Shown here in pieces: positions 18,764 through 29,192 of a stretch of 64,000 bases of DNA; position 1 is the stretch's first letter, and the number at the start of each line of letters is the position of its first letter. The notes under the pieces were generated by a model. It saw nothing but the letters and a program-made list of their open reading frames with translations, had not been told where the DNA came from and ran no database searches. The position numbers and the translations under genes were made by a program. Location of the stretch: positions 33,021 through 97,020 of the forward strand of contig JBMNOP010000014.1 in the NCBI GenBank assembly GCA_050943135.1. Direction: 5' to 3'. Origin of the DNA: RUG695 sp050943135 (GTDB lineage Bacteria > Planctomycetota > Planctomycetia > Pirellulales > Thermoguttaceae).

Positions 18764-20239
18764 ATGCGCAATTGGCTGAAAACGAGTGCTGTTTTGTTGT
18801 TTGCAGCGGGGACGAGCGTTTTGTCGGCTGCCGATACTTCCTCGTCCTCACGAGCCGTTTCTCCCCGAACCGAGCGCGAGTCGCGGCTTCTTTCCGCGCC
18901 GGAATTTACCTCATCGCAATCTCCTGATCTGGCCGATACCGAAGAGTCGTTTAAAGCCGACGGAACCGAGGGTTCCCTGACGGTTTCCGACCACGACTAT
19001 CGGGATTTCGTGACTCGTGAGGAATTCGAGCGGGCGGTTTCCGGTCTGGCGTGGAAAAAAGGCCCGTTCACAATTACCCCCTACGGGTTTCTCTGGGCCG
19101 ATATCGCCTGGAACTCTTCTCGCAGTGCGACCGACGGATGCTGTCTTTACTCTCTTTCCGATGCAGTTGATGACTCGCAGGGAGCGTCGGTCGACGCGCG
19201 AATGTCGCGTATCGGCGCAATGATCAACGGGCCCGGTTTTCCGGGGAATCCCTGTTGGAAAATGAGAGGGGTTCTGGAAGCGGATTTCGAAGGGCAGGTC
19301 AATTCCACGCGCAACAGGGGGCAACTCCAGCTGCGTAAGGCTTTTGTTGAGCTGAATAACGAACATGCCGACCTTCGTTTCCTCTTTGGCCAGGATTGGG
19401 ATATCATCTCACCGCTCGCACCGCAGATGCTCAATTACGTTCCCGCCGGTTTTGCCGGGAATATCGGCTACCGCCGGTGCCAGTTTCGAGTTGATAAAGG
19501 TTTTCGGTTCAGCGCCGACTGCCGAATCCTCTGGCAGCTCGCCATCGTCGACTCGTACGGAGCCGACTACAACTCCACAAGCGGCGTTGCTTCTCAATCG
19601 GGGGGCTGGCCTATCATCGAAGGTCGTTACGCGGTAACCCTCGGGAAGTGTAGTCGTCCGGAAGGGCCGATCACCCTCGGGGTTTCGGCGCATGTCGGGG
19701 AGGAAACCTATCGCTTTTCGCCGATTGGCGGCACTTACGCTTCCACCTCGGAGCTGGAACATGTTCAGACTTGGTCGGTCAGTTTTGACGCCGACGTTCC
19801 GATCACCAAAAAGATTTCGTTCCTGAGCGAAGGGTTTTACGGTTGTGACCTGAGCTCCTTTATGGGTGGGATCAACCAAGGGGTCGACCTTTACCGACGT
19901 GACGGTATCCGTGACTGTGGCGGATGGGCGGCCTTCCGCACCGAAATTACCGACAAGCTGACCAACAATATCGGTTACGGTATCGATAAGCCGAACGAGG
20001 ACGATCTGCAAGGGACGACGGTCGCCTCGGGGGGGAAGAGTTCCTTCCGCACACGCAACGAGCTCTTTTTTACCAATCTCCTTTATCAGTGGAATAAAGC
20101 CCTGATGACCGGCATCGAGTTCGGCTACTGGAGAACCGATTGGCAACAGAGCGACGTTTCGAGTTCCGATGTCCAATACATCGATATGGACCGCGGCAAG
20201 ACGTTCCGCATCGACTGCGCCGTGCAGTACCTCTTCTGA
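18764..20239 (+). CDS. Outer-membrane beta-barrel porin
   Basis: 491 residues with a signal peptide (about 1-22), a Ser/Glu-rich spacer and a region of alternating aromatic and polar residues starting at TPYGFLWADIAWNS, ending in ...CAVQYLF with a terminal phenylalanine, the usual insertion signal for outer-membrane barrels. The pattern resembles DcaP-like or phosphate-selective porins. The start has GGAG 8 bases upstream. The stop overlaps the start of umuC by one base (TGATG). Substrate unknown. Confidence 0.75.
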   Translation: MRNWLKTSAVLLFAAGTSVLSAADTSSSSRAVSPRTERESRLLSAPEFTSSQSPDLADTEESFKADGTEGSLTVSDHDYRDFVTREEFERAVSGLAWKKGPFTITPYGFLWADIAWNSSRSATDGCCLYSLSDAVDDSQGASVDARMSRIGAMINGPGFPGNPCWKMRGVLEADFEGQVNSTRNRGQLQLRKAFVELNNEHADLRFLFGQDWDIISPLAPQMLNYVPAGFAGNIGYRRCQFRVDKGFRFSADCRILWQLAIVDSYGADYNSTSGVASQSGGWPIIEGRYAVTLGKCSRPEGPITLGVSAHVGEETYRFSPIGGTYASTSELEHVQTWSVSFDADVPITKKISFLSEGFYGCDLSSFMGGINQGVDLYRRDGIRDCGGWAAFRTEITDKLTNNIGYGIDKPNEDDLQGTTVASGGKSSFRTRNELFFTNLLYQWNKALMTGIEFGYWRTDWQQSDVSSSDVQYIDMDRGKTFRIDCAVQYLF

Positions 20240-21567
20240 TGAAAATCTATGCTTTGGTAGACTGTGATTCCTTTTTCGCTTCTTGCGAAAAGGTTTTCCG
20301 TCCCGACTGGGCCGAGAAGCCCATCGTTGTCCTTTCGAACAACGACGGGTGTGTCATTGCCAGATCCGTCGAAGCTAAACCGCTTGTCGCCATGGGAACT
20401 CCCTGGTTTCGGATCAAGAGCCTGGCCAAACAACTGGGGCTTGTCGTCTGTTCTTCCAACCACGTCCTCTACGGTGATATGAGTCGCCGTGTGATGGAGA
20501 CGCTCGGTCAGTGGTCGTATGATGTTGAAGTCTATTCGATCGACGAGGCGTTTCTCGATTTGACGAGGCGCTACCAACGTGACCTGGAAGAAGGCAAACC
20601 GATCGGTCGGAGCCTTGCCACCCTTGGACGAGAGATTACCGAGACGGTTCCCCGTTGGACCGGTATTCCCGTTTCGGTCGGGATCGGTCCGAACAAAACG
20701 CTGGCGAAACTGGCCAACCGAATCGCCAAGGACCTTCCCGGTCGCCTTTTCGGCGTGATGAATCGTGCCAAAAGGGAGAAGGTGCTTAAGGCATTTCCGA
20801 TTGCCGATCTCTGGGGGGTCGGACGAAAACTTCTTCCCCGCTTGGAACGGTTTGGGCTGAAAACTGCATGGGACCTGAGTCAGCTTGACCCGCTGGTTGT
20901 CCGTCGGGAATTTTCCGTGGCTCAGGAACGATTGGTTCGGGAACTCAACGGCGAAGTCTGTTACGGTGAAGAACCTCCGGAGCATAAGAACATTCAGATC
21001 ACCCGTTCCTTTGGAAAGACGATCACCGAGGCGGCTGAACTGGAAAAGGCCTTTGCTTCGTTTGCGGTCCGTGGCGCACGGCGGTTGCGGCATCTCGGTC
21101 TAAAGGCTTCGGCCGTCTCGGTTTCCATCGCCACAAACTTGTTCCGGCCCGAACTTCCTCAGCATTCCCCGGTCTCGGTTGTGGGCTTTTACCGTCCGAC
21201 CGACGACACGGTGGAAATCCTCAAGGGGATTCTTCCCGTTTTGCGCACGATCTACAAGGCCGGGTATGCCTACAAGCGCGGTGGAATCACATTGATGGAC
21301 CTTGTTCCGGCCGACGTGGCTCTGTCGCAGGAGTCTCTTTTCGGCGAGACTCCCGATTTTGAATCGCCGTTAGGTACCGATCAATCTTCGCGCCAGAAGC
21401 GCGCCGAGCTGTACCGGGCGGTCGACCGAGTCAACGAAATCGGAGGGCGCACGAAAATCTTCTTTGCCGCCGAAGGAACCGACCGAGTCTGGATCCCCTC
21501 TTCCGAGTTTGTCTCCCCATGCTGGACGACCGATATGGATCGACTTCCGGTTGTAAAAGCCGAATAG
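20239..21567 (+). CDS. umuC: Y-family DNA polymerase, UmuC type
   Basis: Error-prone translesion polymerase of 442 residues. Catalytic acids appear in VDCDSFFASCE (Asp8) and YSIDEAFLD (Asp102, Glu103). NNDGCVIARS, the GIGPNKTLAKLAN block and the helix-hairpin-helix GVGRKLLPRL follow, and the C-terminal UmuC extension is present (AELYRAVDRVNE). The ATG at 20239 overlaps the porin stop. No umuD-like gene is nearby and no LexA-type operator was recognised ahead of it, so expression probably relies on the porin transcript or an unseen internal promoter. Confidence 0.93.
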   Translation: MKIYALVDCDSFFASCEKVFRPDWAEKPIVVLSNNDGCVIARSVEAKPLVAMGTPWFRIKSLAKQLGLVVCSSNHVLYGDMSRRVMETLGQWSYDVEVYSIDEAFLDLTRRYQRDLEEGKPIGRSLATLGREITETVPRWTGIPVSVGIGPNKTLAKLANRIAKDLPGRLFGVMNRAKREKVLKAFPIADLWGVGRKLLPRLERFGLKTAWDLSQLDPLVVRREFSVAQERLVRELNGEVCYGEEPPEHKNIQITRSFGKTITEAAELEKAFASFAVRGARRLRHLGLKASAVSVSIATNLFRPELPQHSPVSVVGFYRPTDDTVEILKGILPVLRTIYKAGYAYKRGGITLMDLVPADVALSQESLFGETPDFESPLGTDQSSRQKRAELYRAVDRVNEIGGRTKIFFAAEGTDRVWIPSSEFVSPCWTTDMDRLPVVKAE

Positions 21568-21661
21568 CGAGGGCTCTTTCCGGGTTGCCGGTGGTACCCT
21601 GAGCGCCTTGTTTTCCCCTAGTTTTGTGCCTGAAAAAGAAATTTCTTCCCCGAATCCCCCC

Positions 21662-21690
21662 TTGTCCGAAATCGTTAAAAATGTTATCAT
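21662..21690 (+). promoter_or_regulatory. Promoter of rpoB
   Basis: TTGTCC, 17 bases, TATCAT. The predicted start near 21697 leaves a leader of about 114 bases before the ATG at 21811. It shows rpoB has its own promoter rather than being part of an rplJL-rpoBC operon. Confidence 0.55.
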
Positions 21691-21810
21691 CAGAGGGTAC
21701 GTTTTATGGTGGAGGGGCTCGCTTTATTTTACGTGCGCCTCTCGTTACTTAGGATCCACCGACACTCGAGGATCGTTCACTGTTGCCGCACGACGAAAGG
21801 GTTTCTTTTT

Positions 21811-24800
21811 ATGGCGACCACATCCAAACGGAAGTTTGACTACGACGCGAAGAAAATCAAAAATTTTGGTCGGCAGATCATAAAATTCGATGTTCCCGAT
21901 CTGACGATTTTGCAGAGGGACAGCTATAAGAGATTCCTCCAGTTCGAAACCGATCCCGACAAACGTAAAAATTACGGTCTGGAGGCCGTTCTCCGAGAAA
22001 GTTTCCCGATCAGGTCGACCGACAAAACCTGCCGTTTGGAATATGTTTACTATGAACTGGAAAAACCTGCTTACACTATCGAAGAGTGTCGTCGCCTGAG
22101 GTTGACGTACGGCTATCCTTTTAAGGTTCGTCTCCGAGTGGTCGGCGGTGAAGATCAGATCGAAGAAGACGTCTACCTCGGAACGATCCCGATCATGCTC
22201 GGCGGAGGAGAGTTCATCATCAACGGGGCCGAGCGCGTAGTGGTTAACCAGTTGCATCGCAGCCCCGGGATCGACTTTGTCAAAACGGTTGATGAGACCG
22301 ACAACTCCGTTTCCTATAGCAGCCGTATTGTCCCGGAACGGGGTAGTTGGATAGAGCTTTTTATCGTCTCGAAGGTTCGGAAAGACCCGAACCGTATCGA
22401 GGTCCAGATTGACCAAGGCACCAAATTCTGCGTGATGGATCTCATCCGAGCGATGAGTTCCGATTACAGTTCCGATGAATCCCTTCTGCGCCTTTTCTTT
22501 GACACCAAGACAGTCTCGCTGCGCGGTGGCAAAAGTGCCGATAAGATCGTCGGCAAAATCTCGGTCAAGACCCTTTGCTATCCCGACGACACCGACCGGG
22601 CTGGAGAGGTCATCGTTTCCTCCGGTTACGAAATCGATGTAGAGGCGGCCTCGGCCATCGCCACCTGTGGTATCAAAAAGGTAGAGGTTTTCGATGCCCC
22701 GCCGGTGAAAGATCTTATCCTGCCGACCTTCCGCAAGAGCGATACCCATTCGACCGAAGAAGCCCTTCTCAAGTTTTACTTGCGCCTGCGTTCCGGAAGT
22801 CCTGCTTTGTTAGATAAAGCGAGGCAGTTCCTCAACGAAAAATTCTTCGACCCGAACCGCTATCGGCTCGGAGAAGTTGGCCGTGTCCGGATCAACCGTA
22901 AGTTCAATCCCGACTACTGCGAACCGGAAGACGGGATTCCGCTCGAAGATATGGTTCTCAAGGTTGATGATCTGATCCAAGCCGTTCGTTATCTCAACAA
23001 GCTCTGGTCGAACGAAAGCACCGACAGGTCTGACCGTTCCGAAAACGGCGTCCATTCCGATGATATCGATCACCTCGGGAACCGTCGTGTGCGCACCATC
23101 GAAGAGTTAGCTTGTGAAGATCTGCGCAAAGGGTTTATAAAACTTCGTCGTTCGACCGAAGAGAAACTCCGCGCCGATTCTTCCCCCCGTAATGTGATCA
23201 ACAACCGCAACGTCTCGAACGCCATCGACTCTTTCTTCGGCCGGGGCGAACTTTCGCAGGTTGTCGACCAAACGAATCCTCTCTCGATGCTCACGCACGA
23301 GCGGCGTCTCTCGGCTCTCGGTCCCGGCGGTTTAAACCGTAAACGTGCCGGCTTTGAAGTGCGTGACGTTCATGCTTCGCACTATGGCCGGATTTGCCCG
23401 ATCGAGACACCCGAAGGTGCCAATATCGGTCTGATCTCGAGCCTTTCGATCTATTCGCGGGTTGACCGCCTCGGATTCCTCGAATCCCCCTACCGTAAAG
23501 TCGTAGACGGCAAAATCACTAGAGAGATCCAGTGGCTTCGTGCCGATGCCGAGCACAATGTCTGCGTCGTTCCCGCCGACGTCAAGGTCGAACTGATTGA
23601 AGAGAAAGACTCCGAATTCGTTGGCAAGATTCTTCCCGATCCGGTCTCGGGACAGGTGATCGCCCGGAGGAACGGCGAATACGTCACGGCTCCGATCGAA
23701 GATGTTCAGTACATGGACGTCAGCCCCAACCAAATGCTTGGGGTTTCGGCGGGCCTGATTCCCTTTCTCGAGCACGATGATGCCAACCGTGCCTTGATGG
23801 GCGCGAACATGCAGCGTCAGGCGGTTCCGCTTCTTCTTTCCGAGGTTCCGCTCGTCGGTACCGGACTGGAAGAAGCCACGGCGCAAAATTCGAGTCTTCT
23901 GGTGAAGGCCGAACATTCCGGGAAGGTTACCTATGTCGATGCCGAGAAAATCGTCATCACCTACAAAGACAAACTGGGAAACGAATACCCGGAAGAACAT
24001 ATCATGCGTAAGTTCGTCGGTTTAAACGAACGCACCTGCCAAAACCAAAAGCCGCTTGTCAAACCCGGAGATGATGTCAAAGCCGGTGACATCATTGCCG
24101 ACGGCGCTTGTACTGACCACGGAGTTTTGGCCCTCGGGCGGAACGTTTTGGTCGCCTTCATGGTCTGGGATGGTTTCAACTTCGAAGATGCCATCATCAT
24201 TAGCGAAGAGCTGGTTCAGAACGATACCTACACCTCAATTCACATTGAAGAGTACGACGGAGAAGTGCGTGAAGCAAAGGCCGGTCGGGAAGAGTTCACC
24301 CGAGAGATTCCGAACGTCAGCGAAAAGGCTTTGCGGAATCTCGACGAAAAGGGTGTGGTTCAGATCGGTACGTATGTCAAGCCGGGCGATATCCTGATCG
24401 GTCGTGTCAAACCGAAAAATAAGACAGAGCTTGCTCCCGAAGAGAAGCTCTTGCACGCGATCTTCGGTCGTGCCGGCCAAGACGTCAAAAACGACTCCGT
24501 GGTCGTTCCTCCGGGGGTTGAAGGGGTGGTGATCGACGTTCATCGTTACAAGAAACAATCTGGCATGGACGAAGCCGAACTGCGCGAATTCAAAAAAGAG
24601 CAGGTTCGAATCGAAGAGGAGGGGAATAAAGCGATCGCCGATGTTTTTACCGCGATGGTTCTCGAGCTGGAAGACGCCTGTGGGCGCCACCTCGTCGAAG
24701 CCGGCGACCCGAAAGCGGAACTTTGCCACGACCGCAAAATCGTCGATGTCGTAAAGAACGCTCGCAACTTCAATTTTGGCGTAATCTGCGATGCCAACGA

Positions 24801-25707
24801 GATTGAACCGAAATCTCCCTTGGGCAAAGAGATGCGTAAAATTTACGAGAGACACAACATCGCTCTGCAGCAAACGATCGATAAACGTGACCGTGCCATC
24901 AACTCACACCTTTGCGGTGAGCAGCTTCATCAGCAGGTATTGGAGATGGTCAAGGTCTATATTGCCACCAAGCGTGTCATCTCGGTCGGTGATAAAATGG
25001 CAGGTCGTCACGGGAACAAAGGAGTGATCGCCAAGATCCTCCCGAAAGAGGATATGCCTTACATGGAAGACGGCACCCCGATCCAAATTATGTTGAATCC
25101 GCTTGGTGTACCTTCTCGTATGAACGTCGGACAGATTCTCGAAACCCACCTCGGTTGGGCGGCCTCGAAACTCGGCTATCACGCACAGACTCCGGTTTTC
25201 GACGGCGCTTCCGAAGAGCAGATCAACGACCAGCTTAAAGCTGCCGGTCTTCCGCCTCACGGCAAGGTTCGGCTTTATGACGGTCGTACCGGCGAACCAT
25301 TCGATCAGGAAACGACGGTCGGGTATATCTACATGCTCAAGCTTCACCATCTAGTCGATGACAAAATCCACGCCCGTAACAGCGGTCCTTACGCCCTGGT
25401 TACACAGCAGCCACTAGGGGGGAAAGCCCGTTCCGGCGGTCAGCGTTTTGGGGAAATGGAAGTCTGGGCGCTTGAAGCTTACGGCGCGGCGTACACCTTG
25501 CAAGAAATTCTGACGGTCAAGAGCGACGATATCGAAGGGCGGAAAAAGATCTTCGCTTCGATGGTCAGTGGCGAGAATACGCTCGAAGCCGGTACTCCCG
25601 CCAGCTTCGACGTTCTTTTGAACGAGGTCAGGGGTCTTGCGCTTGATATGGATCTGATTCCCGACACTCATCGGGTTTTTCTTCCACAAGACGGCTACGG
25701 CAACTAA
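21811..25707 (+). CDS. rpoB: DNA-directed RNA polymerase subunit beta
   Basis: 1298 residues, catalytic core subunit of RNA polymerase. The rifampicin-site region begins GELSQVVDQTNPLS (residues about 479-492) and continues with THERRLSALGPGG; positions matching E. coli D516, H526 and S531 are kept, while F514 and M515 are both Val. Other seen blocks are CPIETPEGANIGLI, GDKMAGRHGNKGV and the C-terminal GGKARSGGQRFGEMEVWALEA. ATG 21811 has AAAGGG about 9 bases upstream; a longer reading from 21706 has no support. It ends at a strong terminator and no rpoC follows. Confidence 0.97.
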   Translation: MATTSKRKFDYDAKKIKNFGRQIIKFDVPDLTILQRDSYKRFLQFETDPDKRKNYGLEAVLRESFPIRSTDKTCRLEYVYYELEKPAYTIEECRRLRLTYGYPFKVRLRVVGGEDQIEEDVYLGTIPIMLGGGEFIINGAERVVVNQLHRSPGIDFVKTVDETDNSVSYSSRIVPERGSWIELFIVSKVRKDPNRIEVQIDQGTKFCVMDLIRAMSSDYSSDESLLRLFFDTKTVSLRGGKSADKIVGKISVKTLCYPDDTDRAGEVIVSSGYEIDVEAASAIATCGIKKVEVFDAPPVKDLILPTFRKSDTHSTEEALLKFYLRLRSGSPALLDKARQFLNEKFFDPNRYRLGEVGRVRINRKFNPDYCEPEDGIPLEDMVLKVDDLIQAVRYLNKLWSNESTDRSDRSENGVHSDDIDHLGNRRVRTIEELACEDLRKGFIKLRRSTEEKLRADSSPRNVINNRNVSNAIDSFFGRGELSQVVDQTNPLSMLTHERRLSALGPGGLNRKRAGFEVRDVHASHYGRICPIETPEGANIGLISSLSIYSRVDRLGFLESPYRKVVDGKITREIQWLRADAEHNVCVVPADVKVELIEEKDSEFVGKILPDPVSGQVIARRNGEYVTAPIEDVQYMDVSPNQMLGVSAGLIPFLEHDDANRALMGANMQRQAVPLLLSEVPLVGTGLEEATAQNSSLLVKAEHSGKVTYVDAEKIVITYKDKLGNEYPEEHIMRKFVGLNERTCQNQKPLVKPGDDVKAGDIIADGACTDHGVLALGRNVLVAFMVWDGFNFEDAIIISEELVQNDTYTSIHIEEYDGEVREAKAGREEFTREIPNVSEKALRNLDEKGVVQIGTYVKPGDILIGRVKPKNKTELAPEEKLLHAIFGRAGQDVKNDSVVVPPGVEGVVIDVHRYKKQSGMDEAELREFKKEQVRIEEEGNKAIADVFTAMVLELEDACGRHLVEAGDPKAELCHDRKIVDVVKNARNFNFGVICDANEIEPKSPLGKEMRKIYERHNIALQQTIDKRDRAINSHLCGEQLHQQVLEMVKVYIATKRVISVGDKMAGRHGNKGVIAKILPKEDMPYMEDGTPIQIMLNPLGVPSRMNVGQILETHLGWAASKLGYHAQTPVFDGASEEQINDQLKAAGLPPHGKVRLYDGRTGEPFDQETTVGYIYMLKLHHLVDDKIHARNSGPYALVTQQPLGGKARSGGQRFGEMEVWALEAYGAAYTLQEILTVKSDDIEGRKKIFASMVSGENTLEAGTPASFDVLLNEVRGLALDMDLIPDTHRVFLPQDGYGN

Positions 25708-25755
25708 TTGTCCCATCTTTTGTTTGGAGGGGCAATCAGTTTCCTATGAAATCAT

Positions 25756-25788
25756 AAAGGCGTGCAACCGGTGGGTTGCACGCCTTTT
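25756..25788 (+). terminator. Rho-independent terminator after rpoB
   Basis: GGCGTGCAACC (25759-25769) pairs perfectly with GGTTGCACGCC (25774-25784) around a 4-base loop, flanked by AAA and TTTT. It closes the rpoB transcript. Confidence 0.93.
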
Positions 25789-25913
25789 CCTCTTTTAGTA
25801 GAATGGGGGCGATGGTTTTTCTTTCTGTCCGAAGACGGTCCTTTCGACGGAAGAGTTTATCGGTCATACATAAATTGGGCGTATAAAATAACTTAAGAGG
25901 AGTGTTTAATTCG

Positions 25914-28900
25914 ATGAGACTGATCTCTGCGGTTCTCCGGCTTTTAGGGCTGGTTTTCCTTCCGTTTACCTTCGGCGTGTTTGCGCAGGAAGTTTCGTTT
26001 CCGAACAAGATGCCGGCTGAAACGAATCAGATCCCCGAGAATCCTTCCTACGACGACATGACGAAGATTTTTGCCGACCCCTTCGGTCATGTCCGAACGG
26101 GCGTTTATTGGTACTGGCTTTCCGGCAACTTTTCGAGCGAAGGGGTGGTGAAAGACCTTCACGCGATGAAGTCTGTTGGAATCGACCGCGCCTATATCGG
26201 CGATATCGGAGTTGACGACATTCCGCGCGGCGAAGGGCGGACCTTTTCACCCCAGTGGTGGGACGCGATTCACACCGCGCTCAAGACGGCGACTGAACTG
26301 GATATCGAAATGGGCATATTCAACTCACCCGGCTGGAGCCAGTCGGGGGGGCCTTGGGTCACACCCGAACGGGCGATGCGCTATTTGACCGCGAGTTCGG
26401 TAAAAGTTTCCGGTCCGGTGAAGTTTTCCGAAAAACTGCGGGTGCCCGGCCAGGGGAAAGCCGCGCAAGAGTATCATGATGTAAAGGTGATTGCGTACCC
26501 GGCCCTTCCCGAAGACGGAGAGCAGGCGAGGGAACTCGACGAACTCGAGGGAAAACTTTCCAAAGGCCGCACAACCTCAATTGATCTGAAATTCGATCGG
26601 CCGAAAAAGGTTCGGAGCCTGACCATCGAAATCACTCCAAACCCGGTCATCGCCGAAGGGGTTCTTTTGGTCAAGTACGGCGACGATTGGAAGAATGTGG
26701 TCGACTTTACGGTCAACCGATTCAATCCCGACATCAGTGTCGGTTTTATTCCTTATGCGCCGACGGTCGTCTCGTTCCCCGCCACGGAAGGTGACATGTT
26801 CCGTATCGAACTCAAGGCCGACCGCGACGGTTCTTCGGTCTCGCGCATCCTCCTTTCGGCACAGCCGCGGATTGCTTCGTTCTATGAAAAGACACTGGCC
26901 AAACTCCACCAAACTCCTCACCCTATGTGGACAGAATACCAGTGGCCTGCCGAGGCGCCGGTTGATGACTCGCTCTACCTGGTCGATCCGGCGAAGGTAG
27001 TCGATCTTACCGATCATCTGGCTGCCGACGGAACCCTGACCTGGGATGTTCCGGAAGGAGACTGGGTAATTCTTCGAACCGGAATGACACCGACCGGGCA
27101 AAAGAACGCTCCGGCGGTTCCCGAGGCAACCGGTTATGAAACAGACAAAATGAGTCGCGAACATATCAAGTTCCACTTTGATTCTATGATAGGGGAAATC
27201 CTCAGGCGGTTTCCCAAAGAGGATATCAAGTCGTTCAAATACGTGGTGCAAGACAGCTACGAAGTCGGTGGCCAAAACTTTACCGACGCTTTCTTCGAAA
27301 AGTTCGCAAAAGAATTCGGTTATGACCCGACTCCCTATCTTCCCGCCTTCTTCGGAACGGTCGTCGGTGACCCCGACAAGTCGAATCGTTTCCTGTGGGA
27401 TTTGCGTCGTTTCATTGCCGATGAGATAGCCTACGCTTATGTCGGGGGATTGCGCGACGCGAGCAACGAATACGGTTTGAAAACCTGGCTCGAGTGTTAC
27501 GGACACTGGGGGTTCTGCGGTGAGTCCCTCCAATATGGTGGTCAGTCCAACGAGGTGGCAGGGGAATATTGGAGTGAAGGAACCCTTGGCGATATTGAAA
27601 ACCGTATTGCCTCTTCTTGTGGGCATATCTATGGCAAACGTCAGATTTGGGCCGAGTCGAATACGGCCGCAGGGAAACCGTACGGACGCAGTCCGGTCAA
27701 TATGAAGGTGCGAACCGACCGGTTCTTCTCAGAGGGGATCAACAGCACATTGTTGCACCTCTATGTACAACAGCCCGACGAACGGATTCCCGGCATCAAT
27801 GCGTGGTTTGGCAACGAGTTTAACCGGCATAACACCTGGTTCTCAATGCTGGATCTTTTCACCGCATATTTAAAGCGTGCTAACTACCTTCTGCAGCAGG
27901 GGGTTAATGTGGCCGACGCCGCATATTTCATCGGCGAAGACGCTCCGAAAATGACGGGAGTTACCGACCCAGAAATTCCATCCGGATATCAATACGACTT
28001 CATGAATGCCGAAGTGATCGAGTCGTCCCTCTACGTCAAAGACGGTCGTCTTACGTTGCCCAACGGTGCGCAGTATCGTGTTTTAGTTCTTCCGAAATTA
28101 GAGACAATGCGTCCGGCCGTCTTAAAACGTATTACAAAATTGGTAGAAGACGGCGCGATCGTTATGGGCCCGAAGCCGAACCGTTCGCCGAGTCTTGAAA
28201 ATTACCCGCGGGCCGATGCCGAGGTGAAAGCTCTGGCCGACGCTCTTTGGGGCGAGGTTGACGGCGTTGCGGTTAAGTCGCGCCGATATGGCAAAGGGAT
28301 TATCGCTTCGGGGATGACAATGCCCGAACTCTTCGCCCTTGCCGATGCTCCTGCCGATTGTGCGTGGCCCGAAGTGACCCCGTTGGTCTTCGGACACCGT
28401 CATCTCGAAGATGCCGAAATCTACTTTGTGGCAAATCAAAGTCAAGAACGTCTTGCCGAGATTCCCGTCAGTTTCCGGGTCTCCGGGAAAAAGCCGGAAT
28501 GTTGGAATCCAACCACCGGGACGATACGCGATCTGACCGATTGGCAGACTGACGGCGGTACGACATGTATTCCTCTTTCCTTTGCCCCGCAAGAGAGTTA
28601 CTTCATCGTCTTTGCGAAAGACGCCGTGCCGAGTCCGGCCAAAGAGGAGAATTTCCCCGAAGGCGAACTTCTGGCGAGCCTGGCTGGCCCCTGGACAGTG
28701 ACATTCCATACCGACGAAATCCGTCGCGGTCCCCAAGAACCGGTTCTCTTCGAGTTCCTTACCGACTGGGCCCGGGATGAGAGCGACGACATCCGTTATT
28801 TCAGCGGTAATGCCGTTTATGAAATGACGTTCGATCTTCCGGCGGTACCCGCAGAAAGACAAGTGGTCCTTCAGCTTGGTAAGGTTGCCGAAATGGCAAA

Positions 28901-29156
28901 AGTGCGTCTGAATGGTGTGGAGATCGGTGGTGTCTGGACTTTCCCCTACGAACTCGATATTACCGGTGTGGTGAAGAACGTCCAAAATAAGATAGAGGTC
29001 GATGTCGTCAACTGCTGGCAGAGTCGCCTTTCGGGGGATGCCCGTCTTCCCGAAGGAGAGCGGAAGACCTGGCTTGCTCAGACAACCATCTTCAAAGAGG
29101 ATCCGGGGCCGAAACAGTCCGGACTTTTGGGGCCGGTGACGATCAGGGTTCGGTAG
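25914..29156 (+). CDS. Exported GH106-like alpha-L-rhamnosidase
   Basis: 1080 residues with a signal peptide (about 1-23). The N-terminal catalytic part shows GVYWYWLSGNFSSEG, the MGIFNSPGWSQSGGPWV motif typical of GH106 and related rhamnosidases, and a later WAESNTAAG. A C-terminal beta-sandwich resembles GH2-type sugar-binding domains (RYFSGNAVYEMTF ... NCWQSRL). Such enzymes release terminal rhamnose from plant or microbial polysaccharides in the periplasm. ATG 25914 was preferred to GTG 25902 because GAGG lies 12 bases ahead of it. It stands alone, with no other rhamnose genes in the window. Confidence 0.8.
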   Translation: MRLISAVLRLLGLVFLPFTFGVFAQEVSFPNKMPAETNQIPENPSYDDMTKIFADPFGHVRTGVYWYWLSGNFSSEGVVKDLHAMKSVGIDRAYIGDIGVDDIPRGEGRTFSPQWWDAIHTALKTATELDIEMGIFNSPGWSQSGGPWVTPERAMRYLTASSVKVSGPVKFSEKLRVPGQGKAAQEYHDVKVIAYPALPEDGEQARELDELEGKLSKGRTTSIDLKFDRPKKVRSLTIEITPNPVIAEGVLLVKYGDDWKNVVDFTVNRFNPDISVGFIPYAPTVVSFPATEGDMFRIELKADRDGSSVSRILLSAQPRIASFYEKTLAKLHQTPHPMWTEYQWPAEAPVDDSLYLVDPAKVVDLTDHLAADGTLTWDVPEGDWVILRTGMTPTGQKNAPAVPEATGYETDKMSREHIKFHFDSMIGEILRRFPKEDIKSFKYVVQDSYEVGGQNFTDAFFEKFAKEFGYDPTPYLPAFFGTVVGDPDKSNRFLWDLRRFIADEIAYAYVGGLRDASNEYGLKTWLECYGHWGFCGESLQYGGQSNEVAGEYWSEGTLGDIENRIASSCGHIYGKRQIWAESNTAAGKPYGRSPVNMKVRTDRFFSEGINSTLLHLYVQQPDERIPGINAWFGNEFNRHNTWFSMLDLFTAYLKRANYLLQQGVNVADAAYFIGEDAPKMTGVTDPEIPSGYQYDFMNAEVIESSLYVKDGRLTLPNGAQYRVLVLPKLETMRPAVLKRITKLVEDGAIVMGPKPNRSPSLENYPRADAEVKALADALWGEVDGVAVKSRRYGKGIIASGMTMPELFALADAPADCAWPEVTPLVFGHRHLEDAEIYFVANQSQERLAEIPVSFRVSGKKPECWNPTTGTIRDLTDWQTDGGTTCIPLSFAPQESYFIVFAKDAVPSPAKEENFPEGELLASLAGPWTVTFHTDEIRRGPQEPVLFEFLTDWARDESDDIRYFSGNAVYEMTFDLPAVPAERQVVLQLGKVAEMAKVRLNGVEIGGVWTFPYELDITGVVKNVQNKIEVDVVNCWQSRLSGDARLPEGERKTWLAQTTIFKEDPGPKQSGLLGPVTIRVR

Positions 29157-29192
29157 TCGTTTCTGCGTGCTATACTGAGGGGAAATAAGAAG

